Below are positions 1 to 8,875 of a stretch of DNA of 64,000 nucleotides, in pieces; position 1 is the first letter of the stretch; every line of letters begins with the position of its first letter. The notes below the pieces were generated by a model. It searched no databases. It worked only from the letters and a program-made list of their open reading frames with translations, and was not told where the DNA came from. The position numbers were made by a program, and so were the translations under genes. Source of the DNA: JASGKO01 sp049840595 (GTDB taxonomy: Bacteria > Verrucomicrobiota > Verrucomicrobiia > Chthoniobacterales > Chthoniobacteraceae); the NCBI GenBank assembly GCA_049840595.1, contig JASGKO010000029.1, positions 121,591 through 185,590 of the forward strand, given 5' to 3'.

Positions 1-4
1 CGCC

Positions 5-1357
5 ATGTCGCAACTGGATTCCTTGCGTGCCGCCGTGGCGGTGTCACCGCAAAACGTGCCTCTGCTGCTGCTCTTCGGTCAGGCCTGCCTGGACGAATGG
101 AGCCCCGATGAGGGCCGTCAGGCCTTTGAGCGGGTGCTGGCCATCGAACCAGCCAACCCTGCGGCCCGGATTGGCATCGCCAAGATCCTGCACCTCGAAG
201 GCAAGACCTCCGAGGCGATTGTTCGCATCGAAGCGCTCTTGCATGAACAGCCGGCCCATGCCGCCGCGCTGGTCTTTCTCAGCCGCTTGCAAATGGGCGA
301 GGGGAGTGTCGGCGAAGCCCGTGCCAATTATCAGCAGGCCCTGCGCCTCGATCCGGCGGCCCGGGATACCGCGCTGGAAAAGGAACTTTATGCCGGTGGC
401 CAAAAGCCCGCCCCTGCTCCAGAGCCGGAAAAGGTGCTGGCCAACGAAGAGCCGTGGCAGGACTCCGGCAGCGAGAAAAAACCACCCATGGACGTGGACC
501 GTCCGACCATCAAGTTCGACGACGTCGGCGGTATGGATGCGGTGAAGGAAGAGATTCGGATGAAGATCATTTATCCGCTCAAGAATCCCGACCTCTTCCG
601 TGCCTACGGCAAGAAGATCGGCGGCGGCGTGCTGCTCTACGGCCCGCCGGGCTGCGGCAAGACCCTGCTGAGCCGTGCGACCGCGGGCGAGATCCAGGCC
701 AATTTTATTTCGATCGGCATTCATCAGATTCTCGATCTCTACCTCGGCAACAGCGAGAAGAACCTGCACCAGCTCTTCGAGCTCGCCCGCGACAACGCCC
801 CGGCCATCCTGTTCTTCGACGAAGTGGATGCGCTGGCCGCCGACCGGAACGACCTGCGCAAGAGCGCCGGGCGCACGCTCATCAATCAATTCCTCGCCGA
901 GATGGACGGCACCGCGGGCAACAACGACGGCCTGCTCATCCTCGGCGCGACCAATGCGCCGTGGCATATCGACCCGGCTTTTCGTCGCCCTGGCCGCTTC
1001 GACCGCATCCTCTTCGTCCCGCCGCCCGACGAGCCGGCGCGCGCCTCGGTGATCGAAATCATGGCCCGCAACAAACCGGTCTCGAAGCTGGATATCGACA
1101 AGATTGCCCGCAAGACGAAGGACTTCTCCGGCGCCGATTTGAAGGCGATGTTCGATCTCACCATCGAGCGCGCGCTCGCCCGCGCCATGCGCGAGGGCAA
1201 GGTGGTGCCCATTGAGACGTCCGATCTGCTCAACACCGCCGCCAGCCTCAAGCCGAGCACCAAGGCTTGGTTCGAGAGCGCAAAGAACTACGCGATCTAC
1301 AGCAACCAGGGCGGCTTCTACGACGACGTGCTCACCTTCCTCGGAATCAAAAAATAA
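5..1357 (+). CDS. TPR-AAA+ ATPase (FtsH/CDC48-like ATPase domain)
   Basis: Predicted cytosolic AAA+ ATPase, 450 residues if it starts at the first ATG. The frame is open to the window edge, so the true N-terminus may lie upstream. Residues 1-125 read as tetratricopeptide repeats, followed by a proline/glutamate-rich linker. A classical AAA module starts near residue 165 (FDDVGGMDAVKEEI). Walker A is GPPGCGKT at about 213-220, Walker B is ILFFDEVDAL, and the second region of homology contains RRPGRFDRILF. No membrane segment or HExxH protease motif is visible, so it is not FtsH. A remodelling role on proteins recruited through the TPRs is inferred. The stop overlaps the next start (TAATG), so the two genes are probably co-translated. 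Confidence 0.85.
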   Translation: MSQLDSLRAAVAVSPQNVPLLLLFGQACLDEWSPDEGRQAFERVLAIEPANPAARIGIAKILHLEGKTSEAIVRIEALLHEQPAHAAALVFLSRLQMGEGSVGEARANYQQALRLDPAARDTALEKELYAGGQKPAPAPEPEKVLANEEPWQDSGSEKKPPMDVDRPTIKFDDVGGMDAVKEEIRMKIIYPLKNPDLFRAYGKKIGGGVLLYGPPGCGKTLLSRATAGEIQANFISIGIHQILDLYLGNSEKNLHQLFELARDNAPAILFFDEVDALAADRNDLRKSAGRTLINQFLAEMDGTAGNNDGLLILGATNAPWHIDPAFRRPGRFDRILFVPPPDEPARASVIEIMARNKPVSKLDIDKIARKTKDFSGADLKAMFDLTIERALARAMREGKVVPIETSDLLNTAASLKPSTKAWFESAKNYAIYSNQGGFYDDVLTFLGIKK

Positions 1358-2631
1358 TGGACGGCACCGGGGCAGAGCAGGCGCAGATGCAGCGCGGCAT
1401 TCTCCTGATGGAGCAGGGCCGCTATGCCGATGCCGCGAACTTCTTCCGCGAAGCCCTGGCGCAGAATCCGCTCAACGCGATGGCCTTCAACCGGCTGGCC
1501 GTGTGCGAGCTGCAGCTTCCCGACCGCAAGAAACAGGCGCTGGAAGCGATCAACTGCGCGATTGAGCGCGAGCCGAATGAGTCTTTTCACCATGCGGTGA
1601 AATCGTTTGTGCTCAGCGCACTGGACCGGGATCGCGAGGCGCTGACCGCGGCCCGCGAGGCGATTGCGCTCGATCCCTTCGACGTCTCCGCGCTCCATGC
1701 CGAGGCGCAAGCGCTACTGGCTCTGGCGCGTTGGGCCGAGGCCGAGCAGACCGCCCGGCGGGCCTTGGAAATGGATGCCGACGACTCCACGGCGGCCAAC
1801 CAACTTGCGGTCGCCCTGCGCCTGCAAAACAAGATGGCCGAAAACGCCGCCCAGATCAGCGGCATGCTGGCCCGCGATCCCGAGGATGCTTCCACCCATG
1901 CCAATGCGGGCTGGGCCGCTCTCCAGCGCGGCGACCGCGTCACGGCGGAAAAGCATTTTCTGGAAGCGCTTCGCCTCGACTCGCAGATGATCTCGGCGCG
2001 CGAAGGGTTGCTCCACTCCTTTCGCGCCCGCTCGCCGCTGTATCGCGGGTATTTGAACTACTGCTTTTTCATGCAGCGGTTCAAAAAAGGCAGCCAGTTT
2101 CTGATCATCTTTGGCCTGATGTTCGGTTTCCGGCTGATCACAAACCTCGCCACCCAGGTCTCCATGCCGCTGGGCATCGGCCTGAGCGCGCTTTACCTGC
2201 TCTTCGTCTTTTGGGTCTGGATCGCTCGCGGGGTGGGGAATTTCATTCTGCTCTTCGATCGCTTTGCGAAGCACGCGCTCTGGCCCGGTGAGAAGCGTGA
2301 GGCCTGGTTTGTGGGCGGTGGAGCCGTCTTTGGCTTGTTGGGCGTGATTACCGGCTATGCCATCGGCTCCTATGCGCTCATGTTCATGGCGGGAGGCGTT
2401 CTTTGCTCCATCATTCCGCTCTCACTCACTTTCACCAACCCTTCGAAACCGGGCAGTATCTTCTTCGGCCTGATCGGATCGCTGGGCTATCTCGAAGCTC
2501 TTTGCGTGGTCTCGGAGGTCGCCTTTCCCAATTTCGTTCCCGCAGGCCTCGCGCTCAGTCTCCTTTACGCGGCTGCGATTGGTGCGATTGCCACGACGTG
2601 GCTGGGGAATGTGCCATTCTTACGGCGGTGA
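1357..2631 (+). CDS. TPR-repeat membrane protein
   Basis: 424-residue protein with about six TPR-type helical pairs in residues 1-230, then a hydrophobic C-terminal half with five to six predicted membrane segments (for example FLIIFGLMFGFRLI and LGIGLSALYLLFVFWVW). The ATG overlaps the stop of the upstream TPR-AAA gene by one base. An in-frame ATG at 1267 lies inside that gene and is less likely. The pairing suggests a membrane TPR scaffold serving a TPR-bearing ATPase. Function is not otherwise recognisable. Confidence 0.75.
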   Translation: MDGTGAEQAQMQRGILLMEQGRYADAANFFREALAQNPLNAMAFNRLAVCELQLPDRKKQALEAINCAIEREPNESFHHAVKSFVLSALDRDREALTAAREAIALDPFDVSALHAEAQALLALARWAEAEQTARRALEMDADDSTAANQLAVALRLQNKMAENAAQISGMLARDPEDASTHANAGWAALQRGDRVTAEKHFLEALRLDSQMISAREGLLHSFRARSPLYRGYLNYCFFMQRFKKGSQFLIIFGLMFGFRLITNLATQVSMPLGIGLSALYLLFVFWVWIARGVGNFILLFDRFAKHALWPGEKREAWFVGGGAVFGLLGVITGYAIGSYALMFMAGGVLCSIIPLSLTFTNPSKPGSIFFGLIGSLGYLEALCVVSEVAFPNFVPAGLALSLLYAAAIGAIATTWLGNVPFLRR

Positions 2632-2662
2632 TTAGTTCATCACGATCAGTCGATTTCAGGAT

Positions 2663-3115
2663 ATGCCACGTAACTTTGATGAATTGCTAAATGATTTCTC
2701 CGCTTTAAAGGCGAGTGATTTTGACAACGAAGCCGAAGGCTTGGAAAAGCTTCGTCACCTTACGGAAGAATTGATGACTCATTCACATCCGGAAATGGGA
2801 ATTTTAGCACTGTTTTTGGTGATGGAACGAATGCCGGACACCGAGATGGGAACGCCGGGTCCGCTAGTTCATACGCTGGAGAAAATGAGAGGGTATTACG
2901 AACCCGAGCTGATTGAATCCATCAAACGTCAGCCCTCTAATTTGAGCGTTTGGATGGTAAACCGGATCATGAACGGAACAAATGATGTCAAACAACTTCA
3001 GGCTTATTTGGCTGTGCTTCAGATAGCTGCGAATCATCTAAATGCACCGGAATCCGTAAGATCTGTGGCAGAACATTTCATTGAGCGTCAAAGCCGACGA
3101 GTAAAAATCGTTTGA
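2663..3115 (+). CDS. hypothetical protein, helical, low GC
   Basis: 150-residue acidic, probably all-helical soluble protein. No family recognised. It has no signal peptide or membrane segment. Its base composition is clearly more AT-rich than the flanking genes (many AAA, GAA, TTG and ATT codons), which suggests recent acquisition. The size and HEAT-like helical character resemble immunity proteins of polymorphic toxins, but no toxin gene lies next to it and this is only a resemblance. Confidence 0.6.
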   Translation: MPRNFDELLNDFSALKASDFDNEAEGLEKLRHLTEELMTHSHPEMGILALFLVMERMPDTEMGTPGPLVHTLEKMRGYYEPELIESIKRQPSNLSVWMVNRIMNGTNDVKQLQAYLAVLQIAANHLNAPESVRSVAEHFIERQSRRVKIV

Positions 3116-3148
3116 GTTTTCCGAGGTAGGATACCCTCTGGTTGCTCC

Positions 3149-3826
3149 TCACTTAATCGGCAGCAACCGATCCAATTCCCGCTCGAAGCACTCCGCAAAT
3201 TCTGCGGCAATCGTCTCCACGCTGACCGGCTGGCCTGCTTCCCGTTCGATATTTGTCATCTCCACGCCTGCGATGCCGCAGGGGGTGATTTGCTGAAAGG
3301 CCGAGAGGTCGCCGCACACGTTCAAGGCAAAGCCGTGCATGCTGATCCAGTGCCGCACGCCGACGCCGATGCTGGCCAGCTTGCGTGGCCCCACCCACAC
3401 GCCGGTGAGCCCTTCCCGACGGGTCGCGTCCACGCCGTGGTTTTTGCAGACCAGGATGATGATTTCCTCCAGCGCCCGCAGATACGCGTGCAGATCGCGA
3501 CCGCGCTTCGACAGGTTGAGAATGGGATAACCAACCAACTGGCCGGGGCCGTGATAAGTGGCCTGTCCACCGCGATTGATCTGCACCACGGGGTGGGGGA
3601 GATGGGCGGCATCGCGCAGGCTCGATTGATCCGGCGTGCGGCCAATCGTGTAAACCGGCTCGTGCTCCAGCAGTAATAGCGTTCCCGCCGGATCGGCATT
3701 TCCCTCCCGGACCGCTGCGGCCTGCGCGGCGACGATGCGTTCCTGCAGGGCGAGCGCTTCTTCGTAGCCGAGGCGGCCCAGCCATTGGCTGGTCAGCGGA
3801 GAATGGATGATGGATGTTTCCGGCAC
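3149..3826 (-). CDS. lipB: Octanoyltransferase LipB
   Basis: Transfers octanoate from octanoyl-ACP to lipoyl domains of 2-oxoacid dehydrogenases and GcvH, the first step of lipoate synthesis in the cytosol. 225 residues, normal family length. The family motif RGGQATYHGPGQLVGYP lies at residues 85-101, the catalytic Lys is K149 (GPRKLASIG), and the acyl-thioester Cys is C183 (TPCGI). ruvC follows upstream on the same strand 18 bp away, so the two may be co-transcribed. lipA is not in the window. Confidence 0.95.
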   Translation of the reverse strand: MPETSIIHSPLTSQWLGRLGYEEALALQERIVAAQAAAVREGNADPAGTLLLLEHEPVYTIGRTPDQSSLRDAAHLPHPVVQINRGGQATYHGPGQLVGYPILNLSKRGRDLHAYLRALEEIIILVCKNHGVDATRREGLTGVWVGPRKLASIGVGVRHWISMHGFALNVCGDLSAFQQITPCGIAGVEMTNIEREAGQPVSVETIAAEFAECFERELDRLLPIK

Positions 3827-3843
3827 GGCAAAAAAATCGGTGA

Positions 3844-4365
3844 TTAGATACGCTCGGGCGGGTTGATGCCCTGCGAAGCTCCATTGTGCCCCTGAAGGTG
3901 GGTAAGCGCAATCGCAATGGCATCCGCCGCGTCCGGCGGCGGGGTCTCGGTGAGGCCCAGCATCACCCGCACCATGAAGCCGACCTGGTTTTTGCCCGCG
4001 GCACCGCGACCCGTCACCGCCTGCTTCACGCGGCGGGGGGCATATTCATAAACGGGCAGTCCACGCTCGGCAAAAGCGATGATCGCAGCGGCACGGGCGG
4101 CTCCCATGGTAATCGCAATGCGATGGCTCTGGACGAAGATGATGCCCTCCACCACGGCGGCCTCGGGCTGGTATTGCTTGATCAAATCCGCCAGCCGTTC
4201 CCGAATCGCCACCAGACAGCCGGAGGGGAGCAGTGCGGGCTTGTTTTTGATCACGCCGAATTCCACCGCGCGAAAGCCCCGGCCCGCTGCTTCCACCACG
4301 GCATAACCAGAGGAACGCAGGGAAGGATCGACAGCCAGAACACGCATGGGCGGCACGGTAGCCAT
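3844..4365 (-). CDS. ruvC: Holliday junction endonuclease RuvC
   Basis: Resolves Holliday junctions with RuvAB. 173 residues. The RNase H-like fold begins at MRVLAVDPSLRSSG, so the ATG at 4347 (codon 7) is an equally good or better start than the ATG at 4365. Neither has an obvious Shine-Dalgarno site. Acidic catalytic residues are visible: D13 (AVDPS), E73 (VVEGI), D145 and D148 (PPDAADAIA). ruvA and ruvB are not adjacent here. Confidence 0.92.
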   Translation of the reverse strand: MATVPPMRVLAVDPSLRSSGYAVVEAAGRGFRAVEFGVIKNKPALLPSGCLVAIRERLADLIKQYQPEAAVVEGIIFVQSHRIAITMGAARAAAIIAFAERGLPVYEYAPRRVKQAVTGRGAAGKNQVGFMVRVMLGLTETPPPDAADAIAIALTHLQGHNGASQGINPPERI

Positions 4366-4575
4366 TCACGAGGCCCATGCAAAAGGGAATCCATCCTTCG
4401 ATGGAAAATTTATCAATCGGAAGCGTCCGTCCCTGGTGCTTTTAGTCAATTTTCGGCCTTCTGAGTTAAGCGCATGTAGCGGATGTTGTTTAGAGTAGGT
4501 TAACTGTGTAACAACCTATTAGGCCAAATCCCATTGAAGACCATTTTTCGGGCGGTTTAGTTGAGGCTCTCCTCA

Positions 4576-5589
4576 ATGAGTTTTCAGCGCACAAAGTTAA
4601 ACGGCATTTTTATCCTCGATGGTCATTCAACCGATCTCATCTACGGTCCCGAGGAACGTCGGGCCATCGCCGAGTTGGTCAATATCGTAGCCCCCCCGCA
4701 GACGCGTGAATCCATTCGCGAAAACCCGGAACTGCTCGCGGAGGTGGATCTGGTTTTTGCCGGGTGGGGGGCAGCGGTTTGGGACTCGGAACTGCTTTCC
4801 TATGCGCCACATTTAAAGGCGGTTTTTCATGGGGCCGGTTCGATCAAGCCCTTTACGACCGAGGCCTTTTGGGATCGCGACATCGTGATCACCAGCGCTT
4901 ACGCGGCGAATGCCGTCCCGGTGGCCGAATACACGCTGGCGACCATCCTGCTTAGTCTCAAGCAATTCTGGCGCTACAGTGCCGAGGCCAAAAAGGGCCT
5001 TTCCTGGGGGGACCACACCCGGCCCATGATCGGGGCCTTCCGCAGCACGGTGGGTTTCATTTCCTGCGGGGTGATTGCCCGGAAGGCGCTCGAATTGCTG
5101 AAGCCGTTCGATCTAAAGCGCGTGATCTACTGCCCGTTTCTTTCCGAACAAGATGCGGCGGAAATGAATGTGGAGCTGGTCACCCTGCCGGAAGTCTTTC
5201 GTCGCTCGCATGTGGTCTCGGTGCACACGCCATTGCTTCCCGAGACCAAGGGGCTAATTACGGGCAAGCTCCTGTCCCTGATGCGGCGGGATGCCACTTT
5301 CATCAATACCGCCCGGGGCGGCGTGGTGCGGCAGCCGGAGCTGATCGAAGTCTTGCGCCAGCGGCCTGATCTCACCGCGGTATTGGATGTGACCGATCCC
5401 GAGCCGCCCCAACCCGACGATCCGCTCCTGCAGCTTCCCAACGTGGTCATTTCCCCGCATATCGCCGGTTCCATGGGGGAGGAAATCCGGCGGCTGGGGC
5501 ACCACATGGTCGAAGAGTTGCGCTGCTACCTTGCTGGGAAGCCGTTGCGCTGGCAGATCACGCACGAGGCTTCACTCAAGATGGCCTAG
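4576..5589 (+). CDS. D-isomer-specific 2-hydroxyacid dehydrogenase family protein
   Basis: 337-residue NAD-dependent 2-hydroxyacid dehydrogenase of unknown substrate. The ATG at 4576 is preferred over an in-frame TTG at 4561. The catalytic Arg lies in NTARGGVVR, the acid in DVTDPEP, and the His in SPHIAGS. The dinucleotide-binding loop is VGFISCGVIAR, with Ser and Ala replacing the first and third glycines of the usual GxGxxG. A symporter gene follows 160 bp downstream on the same strand, which may supply the substrate (inference). Confidence 0.85.
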   Translation: MSFQRTKLNGIFILDGHSTDLIYGPEERRAIAELVNIVAPPQTRESIRENPELLAEVDLVFAGWGAAVWDSELLSYAPHLKAVFHGAGSIKPFTTEAFWDRDIVITSAYAANAVPVAEYTLATILLSLKQFWRYSAEAKKGLSWGDHTRPMIGAFRSTVGFISCGVIARKALELLKPFDLKRVIYCPFLSEQDAAEMNVELVTLPEVFRRSHVVSVHTPLLPETKGLITGKLLSLMRRDATFINTARGGVVRQPELIEVLRQRPDLTAVLDVTDPEPPQPDDPLLQLPNVVISPHIAGSMGEEIRRLGHHMVEELRCYLAGKPLRWQITHEASLKMA

Positions 5590-5750
5590 ATGCGTGACTG
5601 GACGGAAAACCGACAAAGCGCTTTACACCCCGGAGCTGCTTGCGTAATTGAATCCAACCCCAAGTTAGACCCAATATACCGCGCCATCTTGAAGCTACCT
5701 TTCGCGTCGCCGTTCCCCCGGCCTGTGCATGGGCTGGTGCCCCTAATTCC

Positions 5751-7796
5751 ATGATCACAGGATACGACTATTTCATTATTGCCGTTTATTTGCTCTTCGT
5801 GCTGGCCATCGGGCTTGCCTTCCGGCGCATGAGCAAGAATACGTCCGACTACTTTCGAGCCGGTGGCGCGATGCCGTGGTGGATCACCGGCACCTCGGCC
5901 TGGATCGCCAGCTTCACGGCGTGGACGTTTACCGGAGCGGCGGGGAAGGTTTACGAAACGGGCACCCTCGTTCTGGTGGTCTTTTACGCGGCTTCGCTGG
6001 CCATGGTCATGGTGATGGCCTTCACCTGCCTGCGCTTCCGCCGCATGCGCGTCGTCACGTGGATGGAGGCCGTGCGGTTGCGTTACGGTCCGTTTACCGA
6101 GCAATTTTACACCTGGATCAAGCTTCCGCTGCTGGTCTTCGTCTCCGGCGTTTCCCTGAATGCGATCGGGGTTTTCATGGCCTCGGTCTTCCATGTGGAG
6201 ATGAATCATGTGCTCATCGTGCTGGGGATCGTGGTCACAATCGTGGCCTTTGCCGGCGGGGCCTGGGCGGTGCTGGCGAGTGATTTCGTGCAGATGTTCC
6301 TGGTGATGACGATCACCATTTCCACCGCCGTGCTCGTGCTGGTGCGGCCCGATATCGGCGGGTTCACCGGCCTGCTGGCCAAGGTGCCCTCCTATCACTT
6401 CCACTGGACGGAACTGGCGCGCACGCCGTTGATCGCCATGTGGGTAGTGGTGATGATCTGGTTCAAGTTCTCCGATATGAACAACATGGAGAACTCCACC
6501 ATGTATCTCATGGCCGGGAGTGATCGCGATGCCCGCCGGATGGTGCTCATTCCCATGATCGGTTCGCTGCTGGGGCCAGTCATCTGGTTCATCCCATCCA
6601 TGGCGGCGACGATTCTGCACCCCGACTCCGATCCTCATCAGAGCCTCAAGGCGCTCTTCCCGCAGCTTTCCAATCCCCACGAGGCGGCGTTCGTTTCGGT
6701 GGCGTTGCAGGTGATGCCGCAGGGGCTCCTCGGACTCCTGCTGTGCGGCATGCTCGGGGCTACCGTCACCAGCATGGATGCGGGGTTGAACAAGTCCGTC
6801 GGTATCTTCGTCCGCAGCTTCTATCTGCCAGTGGGCAATGCTTTTGATCGCTGGGGAATTAAGCTTTCTACGATTTCCAAGTGGCAGTTGTTCGGTAAAA
6901 TTTTACGACGGATTAGCTTATGTATGATGGAGTCCAGTCGTTCAGAAGAGAGGGTTCGTAATGCGTTCCATCGCTGGGGGACCACGCTTTCCTCGACTTC
7001 TTTTTGGAGGTTCTTTGGCGAGCTCCTCCAGCGTATCAGCGCATGGATGTTTGAGATCAGTCATTTGGAGAAGCGGCTCCTATTAGTCGGAAAAATTACC
7101 ACGCTCGCCTTTGGTGTCATCATCGTCTCGCTGGCCTTGCTGGTGAATAAATACCGCACGATCGGCCTCTTCGATTTAAGCAACCAGATCGCCAGCTATT
7201 TCCTGATGCCGCTGGCGCTGCCGCTCATTTTCGGCCTCTTCTACAAGCGCACCCCGCTCTGGTCGGCCTGGACGACGGCCGTGGTCGGGGGCATTGCCTC
7301 ATGGGCCTTCGGCAATTGGATCAAGCCCACGGTTTATCAACACTTCATGGGCTGGCAACAACCGCTGAATGGCGACGAGGTAATTTATCTCCGCCTGTGC
7401 TCCACGACGCTGGGTGCGGTCGGGGTCGGCTCCCTCTGGTATTTTGCGACCAGTCTTTTTTACCGTTCCAGCCCGGCGGCGCACAAAGCGCACGTCGAAG
7501 AATTCTTCACCCGGCTCCGCACGCCGGTGGAGAATACGGCTACGGAAGCAGTGCAGGAATCGCTTTACCGGCTGCTGGGCGTATTGTGCCTGGTCTATGG
7601 TGCCTTTGTGCTGCTGCTGACGCTGATCCCGAACTCCATCATCGGCCGCCTGTGCTTTGTCTTCTGCGGCGGCTCGATCTTTATTGCCGGGCTCATCCTT
7701 TATCTCATCTCGCGCCGCTACGAGGCAGCCAGGGCAAAGTCGGCGCCGCCCGCCGAAACCGAGAACCAGCCTTCGCTGACGGAATCCCAGCAATAA
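5751..7796 (+). CDS. Sodium:solute symporter family protein with internal duplication
   Basis: 681-residue secondary transporter of the SSS family: hydrophobic throughout, beginning YDYFIIAVYLLFVLAIGLAF, with the family-typical SKNTSDYFRAGGAMPWW and TSMDAGLNKSVGIFVR segments. Twelve to fourteen membrane segments can be counted. The substrate cannot be read from sequence. Residues about 363-442 form an extra cytosolic-looking loop made of two imperfect copies of a 40-residue unit (see the repeat at 6839-7078). The loop explains why the protein is longer than most relatives. The C-terminus (EETENQPSLTESQQ-like) is hydrophilic. Confidence 0.87.
   Translation: MITGYDYFIIAVYLLFVLAIGLAFRRMSKNTSDYFRAGGAMPWWITGTSAWIASFTAWTFTGAAGKVYETGTLVLVVFYAASLAMVMVMAFTCLRFRRMRVVTWMEAVRLRYGPFTEQFYTWIKLPLLVFVSGVSLNAIGVFMASVFHVEMNHVLIVLGIVVTIVAFAGGAWAVLASDFVQMFLVMTITISTAVLVLVRPDIGGFTGLLAKVPSYHFHWTELARTPLIAMWVVVMIWFKFSDMNNMENSTMYLMAGSDRDARRMVLIPMIGSLLGPVIWFIPSMAATILHPDSDPHQSLKALFPQLSNPHEAAFVSVALQVMPQGLLGLLLCGMLGATVTSMDAGLNKSVGIFVRSFYLPVGNAFDRWGIKLSTISKWQLFGKILRRISLCMMESSRSEERVRNAFHRWGTTLSSTSFWRFFGELLQRISAWMFEISHLEKRLLLVGKITTLAFGVIIVSLALLVNKYRTIGLFDLSNQIASYFLMPLALPLIFGLFYKRTPLWSAWTTAVVGGIASWAFGNWIKPTVYQHFMGWQQPLNGDEVIYLRLCSTTLGAVGVGSLWYFATSLFYRSSPAAHKAHVEEFFTRLRTPVENTATEAVQESLYRLLGVLCLVYGAFVLLLTLIPNSIIGRLCFVFCGGSIFIAGLILYLISRRYEAARAKSAPPAETENQPSLTESQQ
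6839..7078 (+). repeat. Imperfect tandem duplication inside the symporter gene
   Basis: Two head-to-tail units of about 120 bp. The first encodes AFDRWGIKLSTISKWQLFGK... and the second AFHRWGTTLSSTSFWRFFGE..., with parallel endings (ISLCMMESSRSEER and ISAWMFEISHLEKR). DNA identity is moderate and the segment is more AT-rich than the rest of the gene, so the duplication is old or was acquired as a unit. It keeps the reading frame. Confidence 0.7.
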
Positions 7797-7935
7797 ACGA
7801 GGAAATTGCGTGTTTCTGATTGCCGTTGCATGAGTGGTCTTCAAAACACCGTTATCCCCGGTGCATCGCATCCACATCGCACCCATTGCTAAAAATCCAC
7901 TGGAAAATCCATTTCGGCCCGCCCATCTTGTGCGC

Positions 7936-8718
7936 ATGAAGCTTGTCCGATTGATTTTAGCCCTTTCATTTGCGCCCTTGATTGCGCAGGCGTCCGACTC
8001 TGCCTATCAGGCACTGCGGATCGTAGGCTCCGATCGCGGACAGGATGCGCTCAATCACGTCCTTTCCCTGCAAGCTGCGGGCGGAACTCCCGCGCCGACT
8101 GCCTGGACCGTCCTGCTGGAAGACCCGCAGGCCCGGGCCGGCATTCGCCAGATCGAGATTCGCAGTGGTCGCATCACCAGCGAGCGCACCCCGGTGGCCA
8201 AGGGCGGAGATTCCGCCGCGCCGATGGATTTTCACCAGCTCAATCTGGACTCCGATGGGGCTTTTACGGTCGCCAATAAGGAGGCTTCGAAAGCTCAAGT
8301 CGGCTTTGATAGCGCCGATTATTCGCTCAACCCTGGTTCCAGCGGCACGCCGGTCTGGCTCCTGACGCTCCGCGATCCCAGCGGGAGCCCGGTCGGGGAA
8401 ATCAAGGTTTCCGCGGCCGATGGCACGGTCATTAGCCGCAATTGGAACGGGGCCGATCTCGCCCACAGCAGCGACCGCGCTTATGTGGATGGCCAGGAAC
8501 ATGATTACCAGCCGCCGGATGAAAATGGCGGCAGCCAGAGCTCCAGCTCCAGCAGCAGCGGGGGAGTCATCGGGCATATCAGTAATTTTGGCGACAAAGT
8601 GAAAAATCACTTCATGAAGGACGGTGCGGCCCTGGAACACTTCTTCACCGGCGGCCATTCTTTGGATCGCAAGATCCAGCGCGACCGCGAACAGTCCGCG
8701 GACGAGACGGGGAACTGA
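7936..8718 (+). CDS. Secreted hypothetical protein
   Basis: 260 residues from the ATG at 7936. The longer frame opened by GTG at 7834 would bury the signal peptide. The N-terminus KLVRLILALSFAPLIAQA is a clear Sec signal peptide. The mature part has no recognised domain; it is rich in Asp, Ser and Gly, with a serine tract near residue 205 and a basic/acidic C-terminal tail. It sits between the symporter and floA without a strong operon signal. Confidence 0.65.
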   Translation: MKLVRLILALSFAPLIAQASDSAYQALRIVGSDRGQDALNHVLSLQAAGGTPAPTAWTVLLEDPQARAGIRQIEIRSGRITSERTPVAKGGDSAAPMDFHQLNLDSDGAFTVANKEASKAQVGFDSADYSLNPGSSGTPVWLLTLRDPSGSPVGEIKVSAADGTVISRNWNGADLAHSSDRAYVDGQEHDYQPPDENGGSQSSSSSSSGGVIGHISNFGDKVKNHFMKDGAALEHFFTGGHSLDRKIQRDREQSADETGN

Positions 8719-8804
8719 TTTTTACCACGAAGACACAAAGGATTCAGCGAGGAGTCTAATGCGATTGAAGCGTGCATGGCCTTTCGTGGTTTTGTGGTAA
8801 AAAC
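8718..8804. repeat. Intergenic inverted repeat (TTTTACCACGAAGACACAAAGG type)
   Basis: Left arm at 8719-8741 (accacgaagacacaaagg core) and an imperfectly complementary right arm at 8780-8803 (cctttcgtggttttgtggta core), separated by about 40 bp. It would form a long hairpin between two genes on the same strand. Similar 'accacgaagacacaaag' intergenic elements are familiar in environmental bacterial genomes. It may act as a terminator or RNA-stability element. Confidence 0.6.
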
Positions 8805-8875
8805 TCCCTTGGCAAACGCCCTTTTTACGGACGTTTGCCACTAGACTAGCGCCCGGCCCTCGCTAGAGTAAGGGC

